Shown here one piece after another: positions 11,816-24,411 of a DNA stretch of 64,000 bases (positions are counted from its first letter, which is position 1; each line of letters starts with the position of its first letter). The DNA is taken from NCBI GenBank assembly GCA_008638375.1, contig CM018038.1, forward strand, positions 35,684,597 through 35,748,596, given 5' to 3'. The stretch comes from Nyssa sinensis. Taxonomy: Eukaryota; Streptophyta; Magnoliopsida; Cornales; Nyssaceae. Below the pieces are notes generated by a model. It saw nothing but the letters and a program-made list of their open reading frames with translations. It had not been told where the DNA came from and did not search any database. The translations under genes and the position numbers were made by a program.

Positions 11816-12400
11816 TCCGGGAAATATTGAAGTACAAGTTACCTGAGCATTAAATTGAGAGATACAGGGACTTGGTACGGTAATCGTAAGCAAGGTCAGA
11901 TACCCTCTAATTAATTCATAAAAAAAAAATTATGTAACAAAATCATTTAATTAATAGAGATACAGATATCTTGTTATATATCTTTATGTTATAAGAGGAT
12001 AGCATTTTAATTCCTTTAAATTGAAGATTATTTATTCAAAATGAGTTGAGGGCTTTCGTTGCAAAATTCAAGTACGAAAAAACCAATGTTTACAAGGCCC
12101 TTAAGATGAACAATATATATAGAATTTTGAGTCCATTACTTTCGGGTTATATTGAATACGGCTTTGTAATTTGGTTCAGTTTCTTTAATTTAAGCTAGTT
12201 TTGATCAAAATTGGTAGAGGGTTTCGTTATTCATTGGAATACGAAACTACAGATTTCCCAATTTCATTCATAAAAGTGAGGTTTGGTTCATGACAAAGCT
12301 AAATCACATTGCCTTGGAAATTATATGCATTTCAATTTTAAAATCACACATAGGTTATAGCTACACAATTTAATTTGATTGTTCATTTAAATTGTGAACT
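11816..12400. other. Unassigned AT-rich DNA
   Basis: No gene, repeat boundary or open frame is recognisable. It may hold the eroded 5' LTR of the copia relic that follows, but I could not match it to the candidate 3' LTR at 27500-27970. Confidence 0.35.
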
Positions 12401-13130
12401 ATTAGAGATTAATGTGAATTATGAAATAATCATGTATATAATGATTAGTTCATGGTCTCAAGTGATCTCATTTGAAAATAAATAGCATCCTCTTATATGG
12501 ATGAGTGATCTTTGTGTTTTCACAATCACATAAAAATAAATTATTGAATTTTATACCTATTTGTATTGTAAAGTTTTATACATTGTATTTCTCCCGACTT
12601 AAAGTTTGTATAAAACATGAACATAAAGTTTCATTTATGATAATAGATTAAGTCATTATAAGGGTATCACATGTTTTAAGAGAGCCATAACATCTTAAAA
12701 TATGTTAGTGTGTGATCCGATAGTCTTTTTTATCACAAAAAGATAAAATGGCTTAATTACAAAAGTTTGTGTGAAATACGAATATAAAGATTGATTTGTA
12801 GTGTTGGACATTTGGATTAAAATAAAGTCAAATTATCTTAGGAGTAGCCACAGCATCCTAAGACAAGTTATTTGTGATTTTCGGATATTATAATCATATA
12901 TAGTTTAAAATTTAATATTTGTCATTTGGAGCACTATGAACATAAGGATACATGAATTTTGCCATAATTTTTCCATCACATTATTGTAAGAAAGTCATAG
13001 CATCTTAAGACGCGTGGATATGTGATTTTCAAGTATTTTCATGATCACATAAAGTTAATTATTTAAATAATAATTTTATAAATGACACTCCATGATTGCA
13101 ATTAAATTGTTATAAGTGATTACTTTTCCC
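12400..13130 (+). repeat. Degenerate ~150-bp tandem repeats
   Basis: Three to four imperfect copies of a unit containing CATAGCATCTTAAGAC followed by TGTGATTTTC and a CACATAAA block occur near 12455, 12685, 12843 and 12992. They precede the decayed copia coding region and probably belong to its 5' non-coding interior. Confidence 0.45.
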
Positions 13131-14824
13131 CACAAAGAGGTAGTCACTTTACACAATTTAATTGAAATAAAATGATGAATTAGACATTAAGAGTTTAGAA
13201 TCCCTAGGCACATATGTATGGTATTCTTTTCTCTTAGTGTCTAGAATTCATTGATCTTATTAATAAAGATAATAAGAAAAACTAATGCAGATGCAACCTA
13301 GCCCATAGGTTGGTTTGGATTTTTCTTTTTGAATTTGACATCGGCTAATTTAGACTATGGTTATAGTTTCAATACATGAATGTATGTTTTTGGTTGTTAC
13401 ATGTTTTTATGTTGAATGGTATTTTTTTTTTTTTTGAATTTGTAGTATCTTTGTGAAAGAACAAAATTCTTTTAACTGTTAGGATGTACGAAACTCAATT
13501 ATGTAATCCATATAAATGCGTAGCCTGTACCCATGGAAATGAGTTCTATAGCGGAAATGAATGCCTACAAATAGTGGGAGTGACTTAATCACTTCAGTCA
13601 AATGCTCATTAAATTCACATTTTAGTGAGAGCATTAAATGTTTAATTCCACATTTTGATAAAGTAAAAGACTATATAGAGTTAATTTGTGAGTTCTTATA
13701 TGGCATTATCAAACACATTAATGAATAGAAAATTAGGCATTAAGTGCAATGATTCTAGGAAGTGTGTATTATAGAAATAAGAGACATTACAGTTCAATTC
13801 AACTCTCTAAAATTAAAAGCTCAAGAGTCATTAGTTATCAATTTCATATCCAACTCTCTTCTTGTGGAATATGTACCATGTAAGACTTTTTTAAAAAACA
13901 CACATAAAGTAATATGGTCCATCAATTTACTTCTAATTGTGTGTTTAAGAAGTGGAGAGTTTGAATTATGAAAATAAAGAAAGTTTTGATGTTTCACAAT
14001 AAATTAAAAACAAAGTGTGCCACTCAAGTGATCGCGCAATAATCATATATTCTTCATCATCAAGAAATGAAGCACATAAGGAAATGACTCAAAAATAATC
14101 TTATATCTGTTGTGTGTTATGATTCTAAATTACTGACACTCATCGAATAATAAGTGAACTGATACAAGTATTACAATTCACATTATTGATATCATGTTAG
14201 GTTTTCTAAGCCTAAAAAAATAGATGGGAAGTGAGCAAAGCATCCATTTTTATTTTAAATGGATTGCATTTGCACATCAATGCTTTAGAAAATAAAAAAA
14301 AGTTGTTTTGAAAAATGTTTTAGGCCTTTAAAAATATTTTTGAGAATTAGGTTTCTTTTCAAAAGTGACACTATTAGATTTTGAATTTGCCTTTGCAAGC
14401 CAAATTTTTTTTATTAAAGACTTTGCTATAGTTGGTTTTGGGACCACATTTATTAGTTTATATCAAGTTTTGGATTTTGCATAGTCTTTTAACCTTACAT
14501 GATATTGACATCGAGTGTAGTATAAAAGATGAGATTTCTTTTGTAACTTGATTTAGGAGATTGTGACATATCTTCATAACGAAAATCAAAGAATATCTTT
14601 GATATTTGATAAACTATATAAAGATAAAGTAAACTAACAAGACTTACAAGGGTTTGAGGAAAAGTAAGAAAATATTTGAAATCATATACACTATATTTGA
14701 AATAACAGTTGGCTTCAACTAAAGAAGAAACAAGTACTCAATATAGAATAAACATCACCTCATAAAGTGTTGCTTGAGGTAAAAGAGTTTACTAAGCAAT
14801 TCTATAATTCTTCATTATGTTTGT

Positions 14825-15060
14825 GGATTGAGGTTTTAGAGACAATAATGTATGTCTTGAATAGAGTTTCATCTAAGGCTATTCCTTAGACGCCATTTAA
14901 GTTATGAAAAGAATGGAACATTGTTTAATTCATTTACATATTTAGAGCTGTCTCATTATAATTAAATCTACAATTAAAGAAATTGAACCCAAGGACAATC
15001 AATGGATATTCTATTGGCTGTATAGTAATCTCTATTTACACACCTAAAATTGTCAAGATC
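14825..15060 (+). pseudogene. Copia integrase C-terminal fragment
   Basis: The segment encodes a run ending METIMYVLNRV-like, in which integrase-region copia proteins carry TA-Y-LNR-P, then a short W-KEWN-like part and, 130 bases later, INGYSIG, the usual FIGY-type box. TAG and TAA stops interrupt it. It is not functional. Confidence 0.55.
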
Positions 15061-16124
15061 AGAAATGTTAAATTTATTAAGGATGTTAACTTGAGTGAGA
15101 GGAATCACGAGATTCAAATTTGGTTCTTATGAATAAAGATGAATTGTTAATCAATTCAAGAACTACCACATAAGAATATGCCAGCATCCAATCTATAGTA
15201 TAAGCTTCAAAAATATAGTTAAAGCTATAATATAAATGAGATCATTTAAGCTAACAAATTGAACTATTTTTGGTCATTTCTTTGTATACTTAAAAGGTTT
15301 AACTTTAATGTTAGACATGGGTATGATCCCATCTAGTTCTCATATAATTCATGACTAAAGAAAATTCTATATATTAGTTAGATTCAAGTTTGGAAAATCA
15401 AAGTGTTACTTAAAGGAGTCAAAGTTTTGTCTTTAAAAGGGTCTATAAGACCATAAGGGACTCGATTGATAACATTGTGTGATATAAAGATCAGACTTGA
15501 AATCAGAATCTTCTTTTCATTCTCTAAGAATGATGTGTTTAGAATTATCACGGCAATAATGGCTCTAATAGAGCTATATTAAGTAAATATGAGGGGTTAA
15601 TAGAAGTATGCATAAAAGAATCTAAGATTTTGTTATAATAAAGATAGTCATTTGAGTTGCAAGATAAGGACATCCCAATAAGGATTGAAGTAAGCTTTCC
15701 ATTAATGATATTCAAGGTTCATGATTTCATATGGTTCAATATAGAGAATGTTGTGAATGCTTGTACATACCTTAAGGTCAGTGGCAGTACTTAAATGTGG
15801 ATGTATTTCACTTGCATTCAATGACTTAAATTTGTTACATAGATTTTTTTGTAAAACTTTGAAATGAAGGATTTGGATGAAATCTCTTTTGACGTTAGAT
15901 ATAGAAAATTCATAGAGGTGAGTCTTAAAAGACATTATGATTGTCTCATAAGGCCTACATTGAAAGAGTTATAGAGAATTTCATAATAAATAAAAGATAG
16001 TACTTATCTTAAGGTTATAAGGTACATATAAGGAACCGAGGATTATAAGAATTAAAGCTACTTCATAGGCTATACAGTTAAGGATATCATAGAGTTTTAG
16101 ATTGTGTTTTAGTGTCCAAGTTAT

Positions 16125-16215
16125 TGAGGATTCACTGTGATAATTGGGTTGCATTTTTCTACTTTAAAGTGGTAGCCAATGCAAGCATGTTGACATAAAG
16201 TGCCTTGTTATTTAG
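16125..16215 (+). pseudogene. Copia RNase H fragment
   Basis: HCDNWVAFF corresponds to the YCDN-A-F segment of copia RNase H, with D of the active site kept; a stop follows after LT where the KHID-type motif is expected. It is the rightmost recognisable coding part before the gypsy insertion. Confidence 0.55.
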
Positions 16216-16601
16216 ATATATGTAAGAAGTCAATATTGAGCGTATAAGTACAAATCGATTATGTAAATCTCATAGTGGAAGAGCTCTCATACAGGTGTTT
16301 TGTAGAGCACATGAGATTAATTGGCTCATTTTGCTTATTTTCTTACTTTTGTTGACACATGTCTTTATTGATAAAAAGGCATGTTAATTTTTTGCACATA
16401 AAGTTCTGCCTTTAAGATTTAGTCTATTGAGATTATTAGACCTAGAGTAACTTATATGAAGTTATTCATAAAGTATGATACCACATAAAGTCTTGAGAGG
16501 ATAGTGCCTTGTGATACATGGAAGGAAGTGTTTAAAATAAAGGACATAACCACCATGATTCATGCATTGTGTCTTTCATATAAAGTTTGGATAGTTTTAG
16601 T

Positions 16602-19583
16602 TGTCACGACCCGAAACCCACCTTATGCGGATTTCATGTCGCGGGGCCGACCCAATGGCCATCCCTATTTTTTCATTCATTGTATCAATGATAATAGTAA
16701 TTAATGTAAACATAATATTAAATTGCGGAAGTCTTAATACAAAATATTGTTCAAAGACTGAAAAATGTAACTAACATAACTAAACATAAAACCACGTTTA
16801 GGTGGTGAGTTCATGGGAGATACTACATCACCCTATTGTGCTCCTTAACTATCTCTCTATGCTTCTGACTTCCTACTGTGGTTCTGTACCATTCTCACTT
16901 GAAAAATATAATTAAAGGGGTGAGCTAACAAAACTCAGTAAGTAAAAACCTATCTCCAATACGGGTTTGGGATTACATAAAAAAATATAACTCAAGGGTA
17001 ACACGATAGCCAGTTATGACAACAATTGCAGTTAATAGTAAAATGTTACAATGGCCAATGGACAATAAAGCACAATAACAATTGTGAGTAACGGTGTAGC
17101 ATGAATATGGATATGGCACAATAATCTCAATCAACATGAATATTGCCACAATAAAATGGTCACAGTCAAATCCAATAAATAAGGAACTAATCAAAATGGA
17201 GTTATTCATAGGGAATAAAAACATCCTATGAATCCAATAAACACCTACATAACAATAAAAAATAAGAGATGCATTTACTCTGTTCAGGATTTGGCATACC
17301 CTTGGTCTTTTGGAGGCCCGACAAACCCCCCTTAACATAAATGCATATAAAATTCCCATTTAACTCACTGCATAAAAACGTCATCATTGCCATGTGTCCG
17401 TTCACGGACTTGACCCGTAGGTCCCATTAATCAACCCGTAACATCAGATGGGTAGTATGACTGAGCACAAAACCCGACATTTAACATAAATCAGGATTCT
17501 ATTGTAATTCCATAAGAAGTATATAATGTATGGAACATCATGTCATAAGCATACAATGATAGGCATCAGTACAATGAATCAAATTATGAGATATCAGTCA
17601 ATAGGCATCCACCACATAGGACAATATCAATGGTGGGATGATAACAGCGGATACATACATGAGTACAAAGTTTTGGAAGTAATAGAAAGAATGTGGCTTG
17701 GAAAACCACGTATCAAATATAAGAATTTACTTACCTTATCAATGCGTCTTAGTATTCTGTGACCTTCCCCTTTTCTTTCGAGTCTCCTATATATCAGTAA
17801 ACACGTTTCAATTTTAATGCTATTTATCCATTTATGCCTTATTATTATAATTATCTCTTTTACTAATTTAGACTCTATCATAGAGTCCGGGACATCGAAG
17901 AGAATTAGTTTAGGCTTTCACGGTTTCCAATTTGAGCTACTTTACCCAAAAGGCAAAACGGTTATATTAAGTGTCTCTATCTTTCGGGTTCTTTTTTCAT
18001 AAATTGGACTTTTCTGTTGAGTCCAAGAGGTTTGACATAATAAAAATCCACTATTTACTTAACTCAATCGGAGTTCGTTCGACTCACATTTGACATAGGG
18101 GCATTTTGGTCATTTTGGCATTTCTACGAGTATTTTATTTTTTGAGACTCTGTCTCGTAAAACATACCTCATCGTTGAATCCAGAAGGTCTAAAATAATA
18201 AGTTTACACTATTCATTTGACTAATTTGCATATCAAAAATTATTTAAATAATTAACTAATTTAATTAATTATCTAAATTAATTAACATAAACTAATAGAT
18301 ATATTATTTGCGGCAACATAGATCACATGTGCCTTAGTGGCACAGTGGTCCATTCCTTAAGACCCTTCCCCTAGGTTGTGGGTTCAAGTCGTAGGGGCAG
18401 CGCTCCTACACAATTTTTTTCTTTAAGGCTATAAGCCAAACAACGGATTAAGGGGGTGAAATAGGGATGGGATATCCCTGTTCCCAAACAGTGTAATAGC
18501 CCAATTTACTAACTTAGTAACCAAACACTCCAAAAGAAATTTAAAAACTTTTAAAACCCAACAGTAGCCCTTGGACTGTGCGGTGGGTCGGGTTCCGACC
18601 CGACCCGTTGACCCAATCCCTGACCCGAATAGTGACCCCCCTCCCTCATGTTTTTCTGATGAGTCACCGGTCACCATTTCCGGCGCCGGTGACCAGAAAT
18701 CTGAAAACCAAATTTTTTTTCCTTCAGTTTCTTGCTTTTTTTTTTTCCTGCTTCTTTGCCATTCTAAATTGTTCTAATATGTTTTCAAAGTGTTTAAACA
18801 TAAATTTGAGTTTTAAAATAAAACAAAACAGCCCCAAAACATAGATCCTAATTTTTTTGATTTCTCCTTTATCTCCCTTATTCCTTCACTGTTTTCCTTC
18901 TGGTTGTTCTAAATTTCTTCTCTTATTCTCTAGATTAGAGTTCTATACTCATATACAAGCTCAAAGGAAGTTTAAAGCAACCCAAAAAAAAAAAACGAAT
19001 TACAAAGAAAAGTTTGGGTGGCTTACCTCTTGCGCCCCTCCTTCTGTCTCCCGTTTCCTCATTCCTTTTCCTCTTCCCTTCTGTTTCTTCTCTTCAGTTC
19101 TCCCACGTATGCAATGCATGTTTCATTTTTTTATACCCGCCCCCTTAATTCTCTCCTTTTTTTCTGTCACTCTCTCTCTCTCTCTCTCTCTCTATTAACT
19201 TTCCAGCTTTGTAACCCCCTCCCCCTCCATTATGTGTAGGTTACAACTATGTAATTGTTCCATTGTCTATACATTGCCATTTATATCAATACTGTCATTA
19301 TATAGTTGTATATATATATACACACATTTCACATGAATTTTTATTTTATTCTAGTTTTATTTTATTATTATTATTATTATTATTTTGTTTTATTTTATTT
19401 TCCTTTTGATTTCCTTTTTTATTATTATTATTATTATTTTTATCTCATTTTATTTTTATTGTCGCTATTCGTTTGCCCGACATCGTCCACATATTCGAAG
19501 CTATTTGAAAATCCAAACCATTTATTTCATTGTCATAACATAAGGCCTTATTGGCTCGGTTACAATTGGGTTAGGGTATTACA
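16602..19583 (-). repeat. 3' LTR of the gypsy element (left on plus)
   Basis: Reads TGTCACGACCC...GGTATTACA on plus, that is TGTAATACCC...GGTCGTGACA in element sense. It contains ATT/TTA runs, a CT microsatellite near 19170-19193 and a tRNA-like SINE segment at about 18325-18412. Open frames within it are shadows of low-complexity DNA. Confidence 0.85.
18325..18412 (+). repeat. tRNA-like (SINE) segment inside gypsy LTR
   Basis: TGGCACAGTGG (18338-18348) matches the pol III A box and GGTTCAAGTC (18381-18390) the B box at suitable spacing, followed by a T-rich tail near 18413. No complete cloverleaf is evident. The same segment is in the other LTR, so it was in the element before it last inserted. 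Confidence 0.5.
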
Positions 19584-19598
19584 TTCTCCCCCCCCCCT
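19584..19598 (-). other. Polypurine tract of the gypsy element
   Basis: In element sense AAGGGGGGGGGAGAA immediately precedes the 3' LTR, the expected plus-strand primer. On the plus strand it is seen as a long C run. Confidence 0.75.
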
Positions 19599-19629
19599 TA
19601 AATAAGTTTGGTCCCCGAAACTTGACTAA

Positions 19630-20066
19630 ATCACGGTGCAAATAAATGAGGATACTGAGCACGCATTTCATCTTCTTGTTCCCAAGTAGCTTCTTTGAGT
19701 CGAGAATTCCTCCATAATACCTTCACTAGTGGAATGGTCTTGTTCCGTAGAACTTGCTCTCGTCGGTCTAAGATTTGTACCAGGCTGCTCAATATAACTC
19801 AAGTCCTTCTGAACATCTTGCGGCTCATGCTCAATTATCTGATCTGGGTTGTGCACACACTTTCTTAAAATTGAAACATGGAACACATCATGTACGTGTG
19901 CTAGCTCAGACGGCAAGGTTAGCCGATACGCCACTAGTCCAACTCGTCCAACAATCTTGAATGGTCTAATGTATCGTGGCCCTAGTTTCCCTCTCTTACC
20001 AAACTTGACCACTCCTTTCATTGGTGATACTTTCAGGAACATATAGTCACCGGTCGTGAACTCCAA
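19630..20066 (-). pseudogene. Gypsy integrase C-terminus and chromodomain-like tail, frameshifted
   Basis: The open part begins in GDYMFLKVSP and contains GPRYIRPFKI-GRVGLVAYRL and VFHVSILRK, the GPY/F module of gypsy integrases. After LSYIEQP the reading frame shifts; the neighbouring frame then carries a chromodomain-like KVLW ... EATWE motif and ends in a stop just before the polypurine tract. The frameshift separates the chromodomain from integrase. The chromodomain is what targets these retroelements to marked chromatin, so this copy is inactive. Confidence 0.75.
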
Positions 20067-20099
20067 CTCTCGTCTCTTAGTGTCAGCGTAACTCTTCTA

Positions 20100-20900
20100 T
20101 CGACTTTGAGTTGCTAGTAAACGCTACCTCATCAAATGCATCTTATCGGTGATCTGCTCTACTATCTCTAGCCCAAATAGCTTTTTGTCACCCACTTCCG
20201 TCCAGCATAGGGGAGATCTACATTGTCTGCCATATAGTGCCTCATACGGTGCCATACCGATACTAGAATGGTAACTGTTATTGTACATGAATTCCACTAA
20301 TGGTAGCTGATCCTCCCAACTTCCCTTGAAATCCATGACACAGAATCATAGTAGGTCCTCCAATGTCTGTATTGTCCTTTCGGACTGTCCATCTTTCTCG
20401 AGGTGGTATGCGGTGTTGAGACTCAATTCAGTACCCATAGCCTTCTGTAGATTCCTCTAGAACTTAGACACAAATCGTGGATCTCGGTCAAATACAATGG
20501 ATACCGGGAGTCCATGTAATCGAACGATCTCCCTGATATAAAGCACTGCCAATTGTTCTAAAGTCTGAGTCACCTTGGTTGTAAGAAAATGGGCTATCTT
20601 TGTCAGTCTGTCAACGATTACCCTATATAGCATCATTCCCATGCAACGTCTTAGGCAACCTTGATACAAAATCCATTGTGATATGCTCCCATGTCCACTC
20701 TGGTATTGGAAGTGATTGTAGAAGTCCTTCTGGTTTCTGGTGTTCGACCTTGATTCACTGGCACTCTATACATCGTGCAATGTGCTCAGCTATATCCTTC
20801 ATCATTCCTGACCACCAGTAAGTGCTCCTCATATTGTGATACATTTTTGTATTTCCCGGGTGTATAGCAAATCTAAAACTATGTGCCTCATCAAGAATCT
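20100..20900 (-). pseudogene. Gypsy integrase core, broken
   Basis: Fragments include VDRLTKIAHF and HGLPVSIVFDRDPRF (second catalytic Asp region) at 20669-20457, and WEDQLPLVEFMYNNSYHSS with APYEALYGRQCRSPLCW at 20336-20124. A TMDFV segment with the first Asp lies near 20680. Stops and frameshifts separate them. The arrangement is that of a retroviral-type integrase in the pol polyprotein. Confidence 0.8.
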
Positions 20901-21250
20901 ACTTACTAATCTCAGGTACGTCTGGCACGCAAATCCTGTCATGATAGTACAACACTCCATCTTGTATAGAGAAATCTGTATTCCCTCCAGTCTCAGCCTT
21001 CTGACGAAGCTTAACTAAGTTGTTGTCTTGAGCCTGCGATTCCTTGATCTTGTCAACAATTGTAAGACCAATTGTGACGTTGGCACACATCGCCTTAGAA
21101 CATGGCAAAATCACCTCCACCTCCATAGCCTCTAAATCCTGTAGTAGTTCTTTCTGTGTAGTCAACAGGTAAGCAAGACTCTCTGATGACTTCCTGCTAA
21201 GAGCATCAGCTATTACATTCACCTTCCCTTGATGGTACTAGTATACTAAA
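20899..21250 (-). pseudogene. Gypsy RNase H end and integrase zinc-binding start
   Basis: It starts NVIADALSRKS, the standard junction after RNase H in gypsy pol, followed by a linker and LYYHDRICVPD, leading into the H-H-C-C zinc-binding part. A stop follows PEISK. Confidence 0.75.
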
Positions 21251-21254
21251 CTCA

Positions 21255-22520
21255 TAGTCCTTGATCAACTCTAACCATCGTTGTTGGCGCATATTGAGCT
21301 CCTTCTGCGTAAACAAGTACTTGAGACTCATAGTGATCAGTGAAAATCTTACATGTAGCTCTATACAAATAATGCCTCTAGATTTTCAATGCAAAGACAA
21401 TAGCTGTAAGTTCGAGGTCGTGAGTTGGGTAGTTCTTCTCATGTGTCCTCAGTTGCCGTGAAGCATAAGCCACTACCTTTCCCTATTGCATCAGAACACA
21501 ACCCAAGCCTTGGTGTGAGGCATTACTGTAGATCACAAAACCCTCTGTCTCATTTGTTACAGTCATAATTGGAGTTGTAACCAATCAGTTCTTCAGCTTT
21601 TGAAAACTTTGCTCCCTCTCCTCAGTCCAGATGAATGAAACATTCTTCCTAGTCAGCTGGGTGATTGGCATAGCTATCTTGTTGAAATTCTTGACAAATC
21701 TCCTATAGTAGCCAGCTAAACCCATGAAACTGCGAACTTCCGTGACAGTAGTCGGTCGGGGCCAATTGGTAATAGCTTTTATCTTCTAGGGGTCCATGGA
21801 GATCCCATCCTTACTAACCACATGCCCTAAGAAGGAAATGCTCGGGAGCCAGAATTCACACTTCTTTAATTTAGCATATAACTTCTGCTCCCATAGCTTC
21901 GGTAGAACCTTCCTCAAATGCATCTCGTGCTTTTCCTGGTTATTAGACTAAACCAGAATATCATCGATGAAGACAATCATGAAATTGTCCTAGTACGGCT
22001 TAAACACTCTGTTCATTAGTCCATGAATGTGACTGGGGCATTAGTCACTCCAAAAGGCATGACCAAAAACTCGTAATGTCCATACCGAGTCCTGAACGCC
22101 GTCTTTTGAATGTCTGTTGGTCTAACCTTTAACTAGTGGTAACCGGACCTCAGGTCAATCTTTGAGAACACTTGAGCCCCCTTCAGTTGGTCAAATAAAT
22201 CATCAACCCTGGGCAGTGGATACCTTATTTTTGATGGTAACCTTATTCAATTCCTGGTAATCTATACATAGCCTCATGGTCCCATCATTCTTCTTGACAA
22301 ATAGTACAAGTGCACCCCATGGCGATGAACTTAAGTCGTATAAAACCCTTATCTAATAGTTCTTGTAGCTGAAGCTTTAACTCTTTCAGTTCAGTTGGGG
22401 CCATTCGGTAAGGGTGTCTTAGATATCGGTGCAGTACCTGGCAGTACGTCGATGCTAAACTCAATCATTATATCCACAGGCATCCCTGGAAGATCATCCA
22501 AAAACATTTCAGGGAATTCC
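21255..22520 (-). pseudogene. Gypsy reverse transcriptase and RNase H, broken
   Basis: Minus-strand frames show a catalytic FIDDILV motif near 21955-21990, MPFGVTNAP upstream of it, GLAGYYRRF and MGLAGYY-type connection motifs, and an RNase H segment reading IYSNASHQGLG near 21525. In the last, the first RNase H catalytic Asp is Asn. Several TAG stops and at least one frameshift (after TFMD) break the frame, so no open run exceeds a domain. Confidence 0.75.
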
Positions 22521-22659
22521 CTAGCAATTGGAATCTACTTCAACACAGGCTACTGTGACTTAGTGTTCTGGATACTACACAAGAAACCATGGCATCCTTT
22601 GTGAAATAGATGCCTAGCCTGTATAGCAGACACAAAATATAGTGGAGCCACTACTCCTG

Positions 22660-23060
22660 TTCCCTCAATCGTCGAAAACTCGGGGTTCTGAATAAGCACC
22701 CTCTTGGTCACACGGTTTATAGTGGCATGGTTTGACAGTCAACCAGTCCATTCCAAGAATAACATCATACCCACAGATTTCTAAGGGTATAAGATCGACA
22801 AGTAAAGGTACCCCCATAACCTGTATTTCATAGTTCTTATACATGGTCCCCCCCATTAATGATTGTCCATGATGGTATGGTCACATTAAGTAAATATCCT
22901 AGGGGTTCGGTCGATCTATTCAACTTAGCCGAATGTGCAAGTGATATAAAAGAGTCCGTAGAACTAGTATCAAATAAAACATGGGCAGACTGTTCACAAA
23001 CTAAAAGGGTACCTACGACCACAGAAGTCGAAGCCTGTACATCTCCTAGCACTATGGAGA
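22660..23060 (-). pseudogene. Gypsy aspartic protease, broken
   Basis: The active-site segment reads LFDTSSTDSFIS, where the usual DTG/DSG is DTS, and the end carries DVILGMDWL. The two halves lie in different frames. It would cleave gag-pol in an intact element. Confidence 0.75.
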
Positions 23061-23249
23061 AGACCTGTCCGGCCTGCTACGAGACATTTCCCTGTCCAGT
23101 CCTACAGTTTCGGAGCCTTGTTCACTATAGCTGTTGGCGCTAGTGCTGGTGCCCTAACTGAAGCAGCACTGGCAGTGGCTCTGTTGGCTCGAGGGCACTC
23201 CCTTACAAAATGTCCCACCTGGCCACAATAATAGCAAGCATTATTGTCC

Positions 23250-24245
23250 CTTAAACACTAGCCCCTGTGAACTTTCTGACAGTTGGGGCATTTAGTTGCG
23301 GTCCCCTCAGTAGTGCTTGGCCTCCTCAGACTGGGCTCTGTGGTTCGGGATCCAGTCCCGGGTCTAGTGAATAAAGGTCTTTGCCTAAAGGAAGAAGACC
23401 CTGGCCTCCGATTCCGACTGCCTTCCTGACCTCTGATTTTCTCACCTCTTGGCAATCTCTTCACCACTCATCTCAATAATTTTGGCGGTAGCCACTACCT
23501 CATTGTAGGTAGGTAACCGTTGAGGCCTCAATCTGTCTTTGATGGCCTATCGTAGCCCCTCCTCAAACTTCCGGGCCTTGAAATCCTCACTGTTGACTAC
23601 ATTAGGGGCGAATCTGGCCAACTCAGTGAACGTGGCCTCATACTGCTCTACTGTCATATTGCCCTGCTATAGTACCATGAACTCAGCAATTTTCCTGTTC
23701 TTCACCTCTTGGGGGAAATACTTCTCATTGAAAATTATGGTAAAGCGCTACCAATCCATGTCTGGTTCCCTTACCTCCTCAAATAGCCACCAATTATGTG
23801 CAGCCCCCTTGAACCGATATGTGGCGTATGCCACCTTCTATGTCTCAGTGCATGGTAAGATGCGAAAAATCCTGTTCATCTCCAAGAGCCATTCCTCTGC
23901 AGCTATGGCTCCCTGAGTACCGTCAAAGGATGGAGGCTTCATCTTCTGAAACCGCTTATATGGGAACGTCGGATCACGCTCCCTGCCCTGATGGCTACCC
24001 AAGTTAACAGGTTGCTCCTGTCGTACTGGCTGACTAGTTTCTCTCGTCGACAGGTTGTTCCTATCGTGTTGGTTGGCTAGTACCCTCGTCGACAGACTAC
24101 TTCTACTGGACCGGCTGGCTAGGACCCGTCTGATTAATACAGGCCTATCTTTGGGGTAGAGCCTCAATCACCCTCTCCATCAGTTGCTCCAATCGTGCAA
24201 TACGTTCCATAGCGGCCTCTGTAGTACTCGTGTTATCCATCATTG
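23250..24245 (-). pseudogene. Gypsy gag, broken
   Basis: The minus frame at 24167-23838 contains PPSFDGTQGAIAAEEWLLEM, the gag start typical of chromoviruses, and 23467-23258 ends in a zinc-knuckle start CPNCQKVHRG after an arginine-rich stretch. The intervening part is in other frames with stops. A start-codon region lies near 24240 just downstream of the primer binding site. Confidence 0.75.
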
Positions 24246-24396
24246 TAAAAGATATTCAGCACATTTATATAAGATTACCGTCAGTAGTCACATAGGGTCG
24301 AACATAAAGGTGGTGTCTTACTATCAATTCATTCCTAGACATAACAGTTCTAATGTTCTAATCTTGTCTCCCATGACTCGCTAGCACCTAAACCTT

Positions 24397-24408
24397 GCTC
24401 TGATACCA
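24397..24408 (-). other. Primer binding site (tRNA-Met type)
   Basis: In element sense TGGTATCAGAGC, three bases after the 5' LTR end, matches the standard complement of the initiator tRNA-Met 3' end used by most plant LTR retrotransposons. Confidence 0.85.
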
Positions 24409-24411
24409 AGC

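Larger units (their letters stand above)
13131..16601 (+). pseudogene. Decayed Ty1-copia polyprotein region (left part)
   Basis: Reading plus with frequent frame changes and stops, fragments of a copia polyprotein are recognisable. Near 14830 an integrase-end segment reads LETIMYVLNRV with a downstream TPFKL-type box, and near 15000 there is a TINGYSIG-like segment. Near 16135 an RNase H-like segment reads IHCDNWVAFFY. The order integrase then RNase H with intervening reverse transcriptase space fits copia on the plus strand. Nothing is translatable for more than a few dozen codons. It is cut at 16601 by the gypsy element and appears to resume at 27420. Confidence 0.6.

Noticed and set aside
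16973..17359. 128-codon minus frame, with a related frame at 25085-24783
   Set aside because: Both copies lie in the gypsy LTRs at equivalent positions and have no domain; open by chance.
18338..18390. tRNA gene
   Set aside because: Only A and B boxes are tRNA-like; there is no complete cloverleaf or acceptor stem, and it lies within an LTR.
19306..19605. Tyr/Phe-rich open frame
   Set aside because: It arises from ATT and TTTA repeats inside the gypsy LTR.
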